From the NCBI GenBank assembly GCA_016868205.1, contig VGHR01000024.1, forward strand, positions 1 through 33,330: a stretch of 33,330 nucleotides of DNA, in the 5' to 3' direction. This stretch comes from Betaproteobacteria bacterium (GTDB lineage: Bacteria; Pseudomonadota; Gammaproteobacteria; Burkholderiales; Burkholderiaceae_C). Shown here piece after piece: positions 18,427-28,161 of the stretch. Position 1 is the first letter of the stretch. Each line of letters starts with the position of its first letter. The notes beneath the pieces are model-generated. The model saw only the letters and a program-made list of their open reading frames with translations, did no database searches and had not been told where the DNA came from. The position numbers and the translations under genes were made by a program.

Positions 18427-19527
18427 CTATTGAGACTCCGGGTAAGAACCCAGCACCTTGTAGAAGGCGCACAACTGCTGGAGCTGCTCGAGCGCAGCGG
18501 CCACCGGTGCCTGGGTGATGTGCCCCTCGATGTCGATATAGAAGAAGTACTCCCACTGCCCGGACTTGGCCGGGCGCGACTCAAAACGGGTCATCGACAC
18601 GCCGTGGACCTTCAGGGGCACGAGCAGGTCGTGCACCGCGCCCGGCCGGTTGGGCACCGACACCACCAGACTGGTGCAGTCCCTGCCCGAAGCCGGTGGG
18701 GTGGCCAAGGTCTGGGGCAGGCAGATCACGGCAAATCGCGTTTTGTTGTGAGCCTCATCCTGGATGGCGTGGCGCGCAATATGCAGACCAAATTGGGTGG
18801 CCGCACGCTCGCTCGCGATCCCCGCCCAGGCGGGGTTGGTGCTGGCCAGCCGGGCTCCTTCGGCATTGCTTGAAACGGCGCGTCGCTCGGCCTGCGGCAG
18901 GTTCTGGCTGAGCCAGCCCTGGCACTGAGCCAGCGCTTGCGGGTGGGCCAGTACCGCCTCAATGCCTTGGAGTGAGTCGCTGCTGCGCAGCAGGTTGTGC
19001 CGGATCATCAGGCTGACTTCGCCCACCACATGCACCGGCGAGCGAAGGAACAGATCCAGCGAGCGGGCGACCACGCCTTCGGTGGAGTTTTCCATGCCGA
19101 CCACGCCAAAGTGAGCGGTGCCTGCGGCCGTGGCATGGAAGACCTCGTCAAAGCTGGCGCAGTAAATCAGCTGCGCTGCGCTGCCAAAAAACTCGAGTGC
19201 GGCCTGTTCGCAGAAGGTGCCTTGCGGTCCGAGTACAGCCACGCGCTGAGGCGCTTCCAAGGCCAGGCAGGCCGACATGATCTCGCGCCAGATGGTCTGC
19301 ACATGCTCGGCCTTGAGGGGGCCGGGGTTGTTTTGCGTGATCTTCTCGATCACCTGGGTCACACGGTCCGGCCGAAAAAAGGCCGAGCCTTCGGCCCGTT
19401 TGATGTCGCCCACCTGCTCGGCCACCCGGGCCCGCTCGTTGAGGAGCTGCAGCAATTGCGCGTCGATGCCGTCGATCTGGACCCGCAGCGCGGCCAGTGC
19501 TTGCGATTGCAGAGGGGTCTGGCTCAT
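18427..19527 (-). CDS. pheA: Chorismate mutase / prephenate dehydratase (P-protein)
   Basis: PheA converts chorismate to prephenate and then phenylpyruvate. The 366-residue chain has an AroQ chorismate mutase domain at about 1-90 (RVQIDGIDAQLLQLLNERA), a dehydratase domain at about 95-275 (LGPQGTFCEQAA, GMENSTEGVV, and NKTRFAVI with the essential Thr-Arg-Phe), and a C-terminal ACT domain at about 285-360 with NRPGAVHDLL and ESRP, the phenylalanine-binding motifs. Allosteric inhibition by phenylalanine is therefore expected. ATG at 19527 is 200 bases after serC, across a gap filled with REP-like elements. Confidence 0.96.
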   Translation of the reverse strand: MSQTPLQSQALAALRVQIDGIDAQLLQLLNERARVAEQVGDIKRAEGSAFFRPDRVTQVIEKITQNNPGPLKAEHVQTIWREIMSACLALEAPQRVAVLGPQGTFCEQAALEFFGSAAQLIYCASFDEVFHATAAGTAHFGVVGMENSTEGVVARSLDLFLRSPVHVVGEVSLMIRHNLLRSSDSLQGIEAVLAHPQALAQCQGWLSQNLPQAERRAVSSNAEGARLASTNPAWAGIASERAATQFGLHIARHAIQDEAHNKTRFAVICLPQTLATPPASGRDCTSLVVSVPNRPGAVHDLLVPLKVHGVSMTRFESRPAKSGQWEYFFYIDIEGHITQAPVAAALEQLQQLCAFYKVLGSYPESQ

Positions 19528-19560
19528 GGTTTTAGCTCCGGCTCAAGGCCCAATTCCGAG

Positions 19561-19595
19561 GCCCAATCGCACCGAGGGCGGCGCTCCTACAGGCA
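19561..19595 (-). repeat. REP-like palindrome, minus orientation
   Basis: Read on the minus strand the element starts GTAGGAGC, has CCCTCG in the loop, and ends GCGATTGGG. It aligns with the plus-strand copy at 19651-19680 (shared GAGC, CCCTCG and GCGAT blocks), so the two are arranged head to head in the serC-pheA gap. Confidence 0.5.
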
Positions 19596-19621
19596 CACTC
19601 TGCGCCGCGGGCGGCGGCCCT

Positions 19622-19639
19622 TTGCGCTGAGGGCAGCGC
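19622..19639. repeat. REP-associated short palindrome
   Basis: TTGCGCTGAGGGCAGCGC can form GCGCT...AGCGC-type pairing. It matches 228-245 at 17 of 18 bases. In both gaps it accompanies a GTGGGAGC element. Confidence 0.45.
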
Positions 19640-19650
19640 ACCGATTTGTT

Positions 19651-19680
19651 GTGTGGGAGCCGCGCCCTCGCGGCGATCGC
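19651..19680 (+). repeat. REP-like palindrome, plus orientation
   Basis: The element starts GTGTGGGAGC, with a perfect GCCGCG-CCCT-CGCGGC stem at 19659-19674, and ends GATCGC. It is the best-formed copy of the repeat in this window. No RAYT transposase gene is in the window. Confidence 0.55.
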
Positions 19681-19727
19681 ACTTCGGCCCCCACTGAACA
19701 AATTGACCCCAGGTCTTTGCATATCCC

Positions 19728-20845
19728 CTACACCTCGCGCTCGAATTCGCGCATGTAGTCCACCAGGGCCTGCACCCCCTCCAGGGGCATGGCGTTGTAC
19801 AGGGAGGCGCGCATGCCCCCCACCGACTTGTGCCCCTTGAGCTGCAGCAGCCCCGCGGCGCGAGCGCCTTCCAGGAAGGCTGTGTTTCTGGGGTGGCTGG
19901 GGTCTGCGATGGCCTGACCTTTTTCGTCGCGCAGAAAAAAAGGCACATTCATCCGCGAGCGTACCGACGGGTCAACCGGGTTGGTGTAGAGCTGCGAGCC
20001 GTCAATACAGCTGTAAAGCAAGCGGGCTTTGGCCAAGTTGCGCGCTTCGAGCGCTGCCACGCCGCCTTGGCTTTTGAGCCACTGAAAGGTCAGGCCGGCC
20101 ATGTAGATGGCATAAGTGGGCGGCGTGTTGTACATCGAGTTGTTCTGCGCGACCAACTGATAGTTGAAGGCCGACGGACAGATGGGCAACGCCCGGCCCA
20201 GCAGGTCTTTGCGCACCACCACCAGAGTCAGGCCGGCTGGCCCCAGGTTTTTCTGGGCGCCGCCGAAGGCCAGGCCCACTCTGGACCATTGCAGCGATCG
20301 CGAGGCCACATGCGAAGAAAAATCGACGACCAGAGGCGCAGCGCTGCCCAGGGCCTGCAAATCCGGGAGTTCATCAAACTCCACGCCATGGATGGTCTCG
20401 TTGCTGCAAACATGCACATACTGTGCATTACTGCTGATTTGCCAAGTGCTCGGTGCTGGGATGGCGCAAAAAGCCTGTGCTTGCCCCGAGGCAGCGATGC
20501 GCGCCGATCCGTAGCGCGCCGCCTCTTGATGCGACTTCTCGCTCCAGCTGCCGGTGAGAACAAAATCCATCACTCCGCCTTGGCCGAGATTGAGTGGCAC
20601 GATCGCGTTTTCCGCCAGGCCGCCGCCTTGCATGAACAGGATCGCGAAGCTATCGGGCACGGCCAGCAGTTCGCGCAAATCGCGCTCAGCGGTTTCGCAG
20701 ATGGAGGTGAATTCCTTGCCGCGGTGGCTCATCTCCATCACGCTCATACCGCTGCCTTGCCAGTTGAGCATGTCCCGGGCCGCGCTCTGCAGCACCTCCT
20801 CGGGCATGGCAGCCGGGCCGGCCGAGAAGTTGTAGGGTCTGGCCA

Positions 20846-20849
<4 letters not shown>
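19728..20849 (-). CDS. serC: Phosphoserine aminotransferase
   Basis: SerC is a PLP enzyme that transaminates 3-phosphohydroxypyruvate in serine synthesis and a related intermediate in PLP synthesis. The 373-residue protein has the family start [25 protein letters not shown], and [19 protein letters not shown] with the PLP-binding lysine. The C-terminal [16 protein letters not shown] is conserved. ATG at 20849 overlaps the gyrA stop as ATGA, so it is co-translated with gyrA; a second ATG follows immediately. The length is slightly above the usual 360. Confidence 0.96.
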
Positions 20850-23470
<2,621 letters not shown>

Positions 23471-23503
23471 GGGCTGGAGTTGGGTCGAGGCGGCACGGGC
23501 AGG

Positions 23504-23527
23504 GCCGCATCAGAGGCCCGATGCGGC
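23504..23527 (-). promoter_or_regulatory. Hairpin in the gyrA leader
   Basis: GCCGCATC and GATGCGGC form a perfect 8-bp stem around 8 bases, about 34 bases before the gyrA ATG. A TAATCT box (minus strand, 23581-23586) would place the start about 100 bases upstream, so this stem would lie in the 5' leader. Flanking GC-rich sequence could extend the fold. The function is unknown. The rest of the 347-base gyrA-ompA gap holds only the hairpin at 23677-23696 and the ompA promoter region. Confidence 0.35.
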
Positions 23528-23676
23528 GGGTTTCGCCCGGGTTTCGGTGGTCCGGCGGCGCACGCGCTGGGAGAACGCTTAGATTAAAGAGAGTCATTTT
23601 ACGGCCGCGTGGGCGACCTTCCTGACTGGCTGGGGCGTGGATGCGGCCTGGGGCCATGTCGCTTCTGAACAACATC

Positions 23677-23696
23677 GGGCCGCCTGCAATCGGCCC
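23677..23696. other. GC-rich inverted repeat, gyrA-ompA gap
   Basis: GGGCCG and CGGCCC are separated by 8 bases. There is no T-run, so it does not look like an intrinsic terminator. No gene is seen around it. Confidence 0.3.
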
Positions 23697-23712
23697 CGTG
23701 TCTTCAGGGCTG

Positions 23713-23743
23713 TTGCCGAAGCGCTGGACCCCTGTGGCACAAT
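23713..23743 (+). promoter_or_regulatory. Possible ompA promoter
   Basis: TTGCCG (23713-23718) and CACAAT (23738-23743) are separated by 19 bases, longer than ideal. They lie 75 bases before the ompA ATG. A CGCAGCC/GGCTGCG inverted repeat at 23785-23799 then falls in the leader just ahead of the ribosome binding site (AGAGGA near 23806-23811). Confidence 0.3.
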
Positions 23744-23817
23744 CGGGCGGTCCTGGGGGGTTTCTCCCGGGCCCGTTTTATTCTCGCAGCCCGGCTGCGG
23801 CTCTCTAGAGGAAGACC

Positions 23818-24582
23818 ATGAAGAAACTCAATAAAGTGGCAATGTTGTTCGCCTCGGCAGTGGTGGCCAGCGCCGCAGGTGCTCAGACCATCGACAACTG
23901 GAGAAACGGAACCGGCGATCTCGTCTGGAAGAACGGTAACAACGAGCTGTGCTGGCGCAATGCCAACTGGACTCCGGCTACCGCTGCCCGCGGTTGCGAT
24001 GGCGCAATCGTGGCTCAGCCAGCGCCTGCACCTGCCCCGGCGCGAGCTGCGGCCCCCCGTCCGGCACCCGCACCCGCACCCGCACCCGCACCCGCACCCG
24101 CACCCGCACCGGCCGCTCCTCCGCCTGCACCGGCACCGGCACCGGCCCCTGCTGCGGCACCCGCTCCCGCGCCGGCTCCGGCCGCCCGCCAGGCTGCAGC
24201 CCCCGCCGCACCGGCTCAGGCCGCCACCAAGGTCACCTACGCTGCCGATTCGTTCTTTGACTTCGACAAGGCCGTGGTCAAGCCCGAGGCTCGCGCCAAG
24301 CTTGACGACCTGGTCGGCAAGGTCAAGGGCATCAGCCTGGAGGTGGTGATTGCAGTCGGTCACACCGACGCGGTCGGCGCCGATGCCTACAACCAGAAAC
24401 TGTCGGTGCGTCGCGCCGAGGCTGTCAAAGCTTATCTGGTGAGCAAAGGCATCGAGAAGAACCGCATCTATACCGAGGGCAAGGGCGAGAAGTCGCCCGT
24501 GGCTGACAACAAGACGGCCGAAGGTCGTGCCAAAAACCGTCGCGTTGAGATCGAAGTGGTGGGTACTCGTCCCAACCGTTGA
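23818..24582 (+). CDS. ompA: OmpA family outer-membrane protein with Ala-Pro linker
   Basis: The 254-residue protein has a signal peptide (MKKLNKVAMLFASAVVASAAGAQ), a short N-terminal segment with two cysteines (LCWRN and RGCDG) that matches the Bordetella-type OmpA start (TIDNWRN), a long Ala-Pro linker at about 67-135, and a C-terminal OmpA domain that binds peptidoglycan (FDFDKAVVKPEA, GHTDAVGADAYNQKLSVRRA, ANNR-like AKNRRVEIEV). It has no eight-strand beta-barrel, so it is more a periplasm-spanning anchor than a porin. The linker DNA includes a GCACCC microsatellite whose 6-base unit keeps frame. ATG at 23818 has AGAGGA upstream, and a terminator follows. Confidence 0.92.
   Translation: MKKLNKVAMLFASAVVASAAGAQTIDNWRNGTGDLVWKNGNNELCWRNANWTPATAARGCDGAIVAQPAPAPAPARAAAPRPAPAPAPAPAPAPAPAPAAPPPAPAPAPAPAAAPAPAPAPAARQAAAPAAPAQAATKVTYAADSFFDFDKAVVKPEARAKLDDLVGKVKGISLEVVIAVGHTDAVGADAYNQKLSVRRAEAVKAYLVSKGIEKNRIYTEGKGEKSPVADNKTAEGRAKNRRVEIEVVGTRPNR
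24064..24105 (+). repeat. GCACCC hexanucleotide microsatellite in ompA
   Basis: Seven perfect GCACCC units run from 24064 to 24105, with an eighth imperfect unit after them. Each encodes Ala-Pro. Copy-number change would lengthen or shorten the linker by two residues without frameshift. Confidence 0.9.
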
Positions 24583-24602
24583 TCGACAGCGCTCCCTGAA
24601 AG

Positions 24603-24626
24603 ACCGGCCCATGTGGCCGGTTTTTT
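24603..24626 (+). terminator. Rho-independent terminator after ompA
   Basis: ACCGGCC and GGCCGGT form a perfect 7-bp stem with a 5-base loop, followed by a T-run. It starts 21 bases after the ompA stop codon. Confidence 0.9.
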
Positions 24627-24713
24627 GTGCCCGGTCCGTTAGCGGCCCATTGCCGCAAGCGTGTTTTTGATCAGACCCAGGCAGCCCTCCGGCCTGACGC
24701 CGATAATCCCGGT

Positions 24714-25421
24714 ATGCACGCCACAGACAATGCCGACCCCGCCGAACTGGCCAAGTTCTCTGACCTGGCCCATCGCTGGTGGGACACCGAGAGCGAATTT
24801 CGTCCCCTGCACCAGATCAACCCGCTGCGCCTGAATTGGATCGTTGATATTGCTCCGATCGAGGGCAAGCAGGTGCTCGATGTGGGCTGCGGCGGCGGCA
24901 TTCTGGCCGATGCCATGGCGCGGCGCGGCGCCAGCGTGCTGGGCATCGATCTGGCCACCAAGGCCCTGAAGGTGGCTCAGCTGCATGCGCTGGAGGCCCA
25001 GACGCCACGCGTGCAGTATCGTGAGATCAGCGCCGAAGCCCTGGCCGCCGAGCAGCCCGCCTCGTTTGATGTGGTCACCTGCATGGAAATGCTCGAGCAT
25101 GTGCCCGATCCGTCGTCGGTGGTGCGGGCCTGCTCGCAATTGGTCAAGCCGGGCGGCCATGTTTTTTTCTCGACGCTCAACCGCAACCCCAAGAGCTTTG
25201 TGTTTGCCATTGTGGGGGCGGAGTATGTGCTCAATCTGCTGCCCAAAGGCACGCACGAGTACGCTAAGTTCATCAAGCCCAGCGAGCTCGCCCAGTACGC
25301 CAGGCAGGCCGGACTTGAGCTGCAGCACACCAAGGGCCTGCAGTACAACCCCTTGACCCGGCGCTACTGGCTCAATAGCGACACCAGCGTCAACTACATG
25401 CTTGGCTTTCAGAAGGCGTGA
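24714..25421 (+). CDS. ubiG: Ubiquinone biosynthesis O-methyltransferase
   Basis: UbiG performs both O-methylations in ubiquinone synthesis with S-adenosylmethionine. The 235-residue protein has the UbiG N-terminus ELAKFSDLAHRWWD, SAM motif I VLDVGCGGG at 54-62, the EMLEHVPDP segment, and FFSTLNRNPKSF. ATG at 24714 gives the standard N-terminus. No Shine-Dalgarno is visible, and a GATAAT lies 7 bases before the ATG, so a leaderless message is possible although no -35 is seen. It is followed by gph after 2 bases, the usual betaproteobacterial pairing. Confidence 0.96.
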   Translation: MHATDNADPAELAKFSDLAHRWWDTESEFRPLHQINPLRLNWIVDIAPIEGKQVLDVGCGGGILADAMARRGASVLGIDLATKALKVAQLHALEAQTPRVQYREISAEALAAEQPASFDVVTCMEMLEHVPDPSSVVRACSQLVKPGGHVFFSTLNRNPKSFVFAIVGAEYVLNLLPKGTHEYAKFIKPSELAQYARQAGLELQHTKGLQYNPLTRRYWLNSDTSVNYMLGFQKA

Positions 25422-25423
25422 CC

Positions 25424-26089
25424 ATGTTTGCCGATGTGCAAGCCGTGCTGTTTGACCTCGACGGCACCCTCATCGACAGCGCCCCCGATCTGGGCGCAGC
25501 TGCCGACAAAATGCGCACCGATCGTGGCATGCCCTCTCTGTCCCTGCACACCTACCGCCCCATGGCCGGTGCTGGCGCCCGCGGCATGATCGGGGTGGCC
25601 TTCGGGCATGGCCCGGACCATCCGGATTACGAGGCGCTCAAGAACGAGTTTCTGGGTAACTATGAGGCCTGCATGACCGAGCGCACCCGGGCCTTCGACG
25701 GTGTCGTCGAATTGGTTGATGCCCTGGGCCGCTTCGGCCTGGTCTGGGGCGTAGTCACCAACAAGATGGAGCGCTTTGCCCTGCCGCTGACGCGGCACAT
25801 GCCGGTGTTTGCCAGCGCAGGCACGGTTGTGGGCGGTGACACCACGGCGCACGCCAAGCCGCATCCGGCGCCCTTGCTTGAGGCCGCACGCAGGCTCGAT
25901 TTGCTGCCCCGCCACTGCGTCTATGTGGGCGACGATGAGCGCGACATCGTCGCCGGCAGGGCGGCCGGCATGGTCACGGTGGCAGCCCGCTACGGCTATC
26001 TGGGGCTCAAGAGCGACACGCTCAGCTGGGGTGCCCATGCACACATTGATACACCGCTGGAGCTCTTGAAATGGCTCCCCAGGCCTTAA
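25424..26089 (+). CDS. gph: Phosphoglycolate phosphatase, HAD family
   Basis: Gph removes phosphate from 2-phosphoglycolate formed during DNA repair or oxygenation. The 221-residue protein has HAD motif I VLFDLDGTLIDS with nucleophile Asp11 and Asp13, motif II VTNK, a motif III lysine in HAKPHP, and motif IV GDDERDI. ATG at 25424 has AGAAGG seven bases upstream; GTG at 25418 is a weaker choice and overlaps the ubiG stop. The gene ends only 11 bases before the mature tmRNA 5' end, so the ssrA promoter must lie inside its last codons. Some betaproteobacterial homologues act on N-acetylmuramic acid 6-phosphate instead (MupP), which cannot be excluded. Confidence 0.9.
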   Translation: MFADVQAVLFDLDGTLIDSAPDLGAAADKMRTDRGMPSLSLHTYRPMAGAGARGMIGVAFGHGPDHPDYEALKNEFLGNYEACMTERTRAFDGVVELVDALGRFGLVWGVVTNKMERFALPLTRHMPVFASAGTVVGGDTTAHAKPHPAPLLEAARRLDLLPRHCVYVGDDERDIVAGRAAGMVTVAARYGYLGLKSDTLSWGAHAHIDTPLELLKWLPRP

Positions 26090-26092
26090 ACT
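26066..26092 (+). promoter_or_regulatory. Candidate ssrA promoter inside gph 3' end
   Basis: TTGAAA (26066-26071) and TAAACT (26087-26092) are 15 bases apart, slightly short, and the -10 includes the gph stop codon. The start would fall at about 26099-26101, close to the mature tmRNA 5' end. Confidence 0.35.
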
Positions 26093-26100
26093 AGCGGTTT

Positions 26101-26486
26101 GGGGCTGCATTGGTTTCGACGCGGGTTCGGACGCGGTGTGGTGCATGTCGAGCTTGGTGTGCTCGTAAATCCTGCCAAAACAAACTAACTGCAAACGACG
26201 AACGTTTCGCACTCGCAGCTTAATTGCCTGTGAGCTTTGCAACAGCCTGCTGATGGGCTGGGCAAGGGGTGAAGGCGCAAGCCCGAGCTCCCGGCTGCAA
26301 AGTTAATCCACATCAGCTGGCCGCCACCCGGGTGCCTTGGGTGGAGGCGAGACTCAAGGGTACTGGCTTTGCAGGTAGCGTGCGACTGCGCGACCTGCGA
26401 GGCGAGATCCAAAACAGACCGCTAAACATGTAGATCCGCCCGAACAAGGCTTGCGGACGCGGGTTCGAGTCCCGCCAGCTCCACCA
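26101..26486 (+). ncRNA. ssrA: Transfer-messenger RNA (tmRNA)
   Basis: tmRNA rescues stalled ribosomes and tags the incomplete protein for proteolysis. The 386-base gene begins GGGGCTGCATTGGTTTCGAC, the conserved 5' part of the tRNA-like domain, and ends GGTTCGAGTCCCGCCAGCTCCACCA with the T-arm and an encoded CCA. The tag reading frame at 26191-26220 (GCAAACGACG...) encodes ANDERFALAA and stops at TAA 26221-26223; the resume codon is GCA. This tag is typical of Burkholderiales. A terminator follows at 26499-26532, and the 3' end is the insertion point of the element carrying the integrase gene. Confidence 0.97.
26455..26486 (+). other. Probable left attachment site (attL) in ssrA 3' end
   Basis: Integrases of the P4 type commonly recombine within the T-arm/acceptor end of tRNA or tmRNA genes and leave the gene intact. 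The ssrA 3' end is intact and the integrase gene starts 210 bases downstream. The core is inferred; no second copy was found in the window, so the right end is presumably beyond 33330 or lost. Confidence 0.45.
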
Positions 26487-26498
26487 ACCATTAATTCA

Positions 26499-26532
26499 AA
26501 AGCCTCCAGGTTTGACCGCCTGGGGGCTTTTT
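26499..26532 (+). terminator. Rho-independent terminator after ssrA
   Basis: AGCCTCCAGG pairs with CCTGGGGGCT (one G-U) and is followed by a T-run; A-rich sequence precedes the stem. It begins 12 bases after the tmRNA CCA. Confidence 0.85.
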
Positions 26533-26581
26533 CCATTGGTAAATCAGTCACCTACCGTTTGCAGATGAGCGGGTTTGTACA

Positions 26582-26677
26582 TTGACAGCCAGTTGAAAGC
26601 GGGGGAACATTAGGGGGAACAAGTCTGTTTTTCCTCCTGGTAAAGGGGGAACATCTTCCCGGAGGTCGGGGGGAACA
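26582..26677 (+). promoter_or_regulatory. Integrase control region: four GGGGGAACA repeats and a consensus -35
   Basis: GGGGGAACA occurs at 26601, 26613, 26645 and 26669, all in the same orientation, with spacings of 12, 32 and 24 bases. A perfect TTGACA at 26582-26587 places a -10 (GAACAT, weak) over the first repeat. Repeats beside the att site and upstream of int are typical of arm-type integrase or excisionase sites, and binding there would repress int. Confidence 0.6.
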
Positions 26678-26696
26678 ACCCGAAAGGAGCGACCTA

Positions 26697-27935
26697 ATGC
26701 TGACCGATCCTGAGTGCAAGAGCGCTGTTTGCCCATCAGAGAAAAAGCGTCACCGGTTGCAAGACGGCCGTGGGCTTTACCTAGAGATATCGCCGGCCGG
26801 GTCTAAGCGTTGGTTCTGGAAGTACCGATCGGGCGGGAAGGAGTTCAGGCTTGCCCTGGGCAGTTACCCAGTCGTGTCTCTTTCCAAGGCGCGGGAGGAG
26901 CGCGATGCGGCCAAGCTCAGGCGGTCGCAGGGCATCGACCCGATACAAGCGCGCAAGGTGGAAAAGCTCAAGAAGGCAAACCCGGCGGGCGATTCCTTCA
27001 AGGTGGTTGCCCTGGAGTGGCACGCCAAGCAAGAGGCCCAATGGAGTCAGGCTCATGCGGTGAGGGCCAAGCGGCAGCTAGAGCGCGATCTGTTCCCTTG
27101 GCTAGGCTCGCGGCGGCTGGCCGAGATCGAGCCGGTGGAGTTGTTGGCAACCCTGCGCAAGGTCGAGGAGCGCGGCGCGGTTGAGACGGCTGACCGGGGC
27201 TTGATGCTGGCCCGGCAGGTGTGGCGCTACGGGGTGGCCACAGGCAGGGTAGGGCGCGACATTACCGCCGACCTCAAAGGGGCGCTGTCGCCTTACAGAG
27301 GCAAGCACTTTGCGGCCATCACAGACCCCGTGAGACTCGGTGAACTGATTCGAGCAATCAGGGGATATAAAGGTGGGCCGATTGTCCGGGCGGCGCTGCA
27401 ACTGGCCCCGATGCTGTTCCAGCGGCCCGGGGAGTTACGGGGCGCGACATGGTCTGAGATTGACCTGGAGGCTGCGCTATGGACGATCTCTTCGGCACGG
27501 ATGAAGCGCACAAAGCACGGCAAGGAAAACGGTGACGACCATCTTGTGCCCTTGCCCACCCAGGCGATCAAGATTTTGGAAATGCTCAAGCCCTATACCG
27601 AGAGTACCGGCCTAGTGTTCCCCGGTGAGCGGCAGCGCAGTAAACCCATATCGGAGAACTCGGTCCGAACAGCACTAATAGCGATTGGCTACACCGCCAA
27701 TATTCAAACTTGGCACGGATTTAGGGCAACCGCTCGAACCATATTGGCCGAGCGTCTTGAATTTGACCCGCTACTTATTGAGGCGCAACTTGCCCATAGC
27801 GTCAGGGATGCCAATGGGCGTGCCTATAACCGCACAACTTATTTAAAACAGCGTGCCGTAATGATGCAAGCCTGGGCAGACTTTTTGGACAAGCAAGCCG
27901 CAGGTGCTGAAATCATCGATTTCAAACGGGCTTAA
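26697..27935 (+). CDS. int: Tyrosine-type site-specific integrase, P4/DUF4102 type
   Basis: The 412-residue protein integrates and excises the element. The N-terminal 90 residues are the DUF4102 arm-binding domain (LQDGRGLYLEISPAGSKRW, FRLALGSYPVVSLSKARE). A SAM-like core-binding region follows (about 100-190), then the catalytic domain from about 210. Catalytic residues seen are Arg243 in QRPGELRGATW, His340-x2-Arg343 in HGFRATART, and a probable nucleophile Tyr377 in AYNRTTYL. ATG at 26697 is preceded by AAAGGAG. Length is normal and no truncation is seen, so the element may still be mobile. It lies 210 bases from ssrA, in the same orientation. Confidence 0.95.
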   Translation: MLTDPECKSAVCPSEKKRHRLQDGRGLYLEISPAGSKRWFWKYRSGGKEFRLALGSYPVVSLSKAREERDAAKLRRSQGIDPIQARKVEKLKKANPAGDSFKVVALEWHAKQEAQWSQAHAVRAKRQLERDLFPWLGSRRLAEIEPVELLATLRKVEERGAVETADRGLMLARQVWRYGVATGRVGRDITADLKGALSPYRGKHFAAITDPVRLGELIRAIRGYKGGPIVRAALQLAPMLFQRPGELRGATWSEIDLEAALWTISSARMKRTKHGKENGDDHLVPLPTQAIKILEMLKPYTESTGLVFPGERQRSKPISENSVRTALIAIGYTANIQTWHGFRATARTILAERLEFDPLLIEAQLAHSVRDANGRAYNRTTYLKQRAVMMQAWADFLDKQAAGAEIIDFKRA

Positions 27936-27952
27936 TAGCTTTTTACAAGAAA

Positions 27953-27993
27953 GTGTATAGCTGGCTAATCAAATTGTGTAGCGGGCTAATCAA
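27953..27993 (+). repeat. Short direct repeat downstream of int
   Basis: GTGTATAGCTGGCTAATCAA and GTGTAGCGGGCTAATCAA are two near copies starting 23 bases apart, just after the integrase stop. They precede a possible promoter and may be protein-binding sites. Confidence 0.45.
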
Positions 27994-27998
27994 CTGAA

Positions 27999-28027
27999 TT
28001 GCAATTAGGGTAAACCCTCTGTAATAT
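27999..28027 (+). promoter_or_regulatory. Possible promoter of the alpA-primase operon
   Basis: TTGCAA (27999-28004) and TAATAT (28022-28027) are 17 bases apart, each 4 of 6 to consensus. They lie in the 226-base int-alpA gap, after a direct repeat and before an inverted repeat. Confidence 0.4.
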
Positions 28028-28043
28028 ACGCATACGACCTTTT

Positions 28044-28066
28044 TGAAACCAGTTAAAACGGTTTCA
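28044..28066. promoter_or_regulatory. Inverted repeat upstream of alpA-like gene, candidate operator
   Basis: TGAAACC and GGTTTCA are perfect 7-base arms around 9 bases. It lies just downstream of the proposed start of transcription and 95 bases before the alpA-like gene. A regulator site or a replication-protein site are both possible. Confidence 0.4.
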
Positions 28067-28161
28067 CCCCGGCGGGTATACAGGCAGCCGCCGTCTTTCG
28101 CCTCAATAGGACTCTTCAGCAAATTCAGGTCGAGCCTGGTTTGTTACGACAGGACATGAGG

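Noticed and set aside
23677..23696. GC-rich hairpin considered as a terminator between gyrA and ompA
   Set aside because: No T-run follows on either strand and the two genes are divergent, so no terminator is needed there.
26601..26677. GGGGGAACA repeats considered as a CRISPR array
   Set aside because: The units are only 9 bases, spacing is irregular (12, 32, 24), and no cas genes are present.
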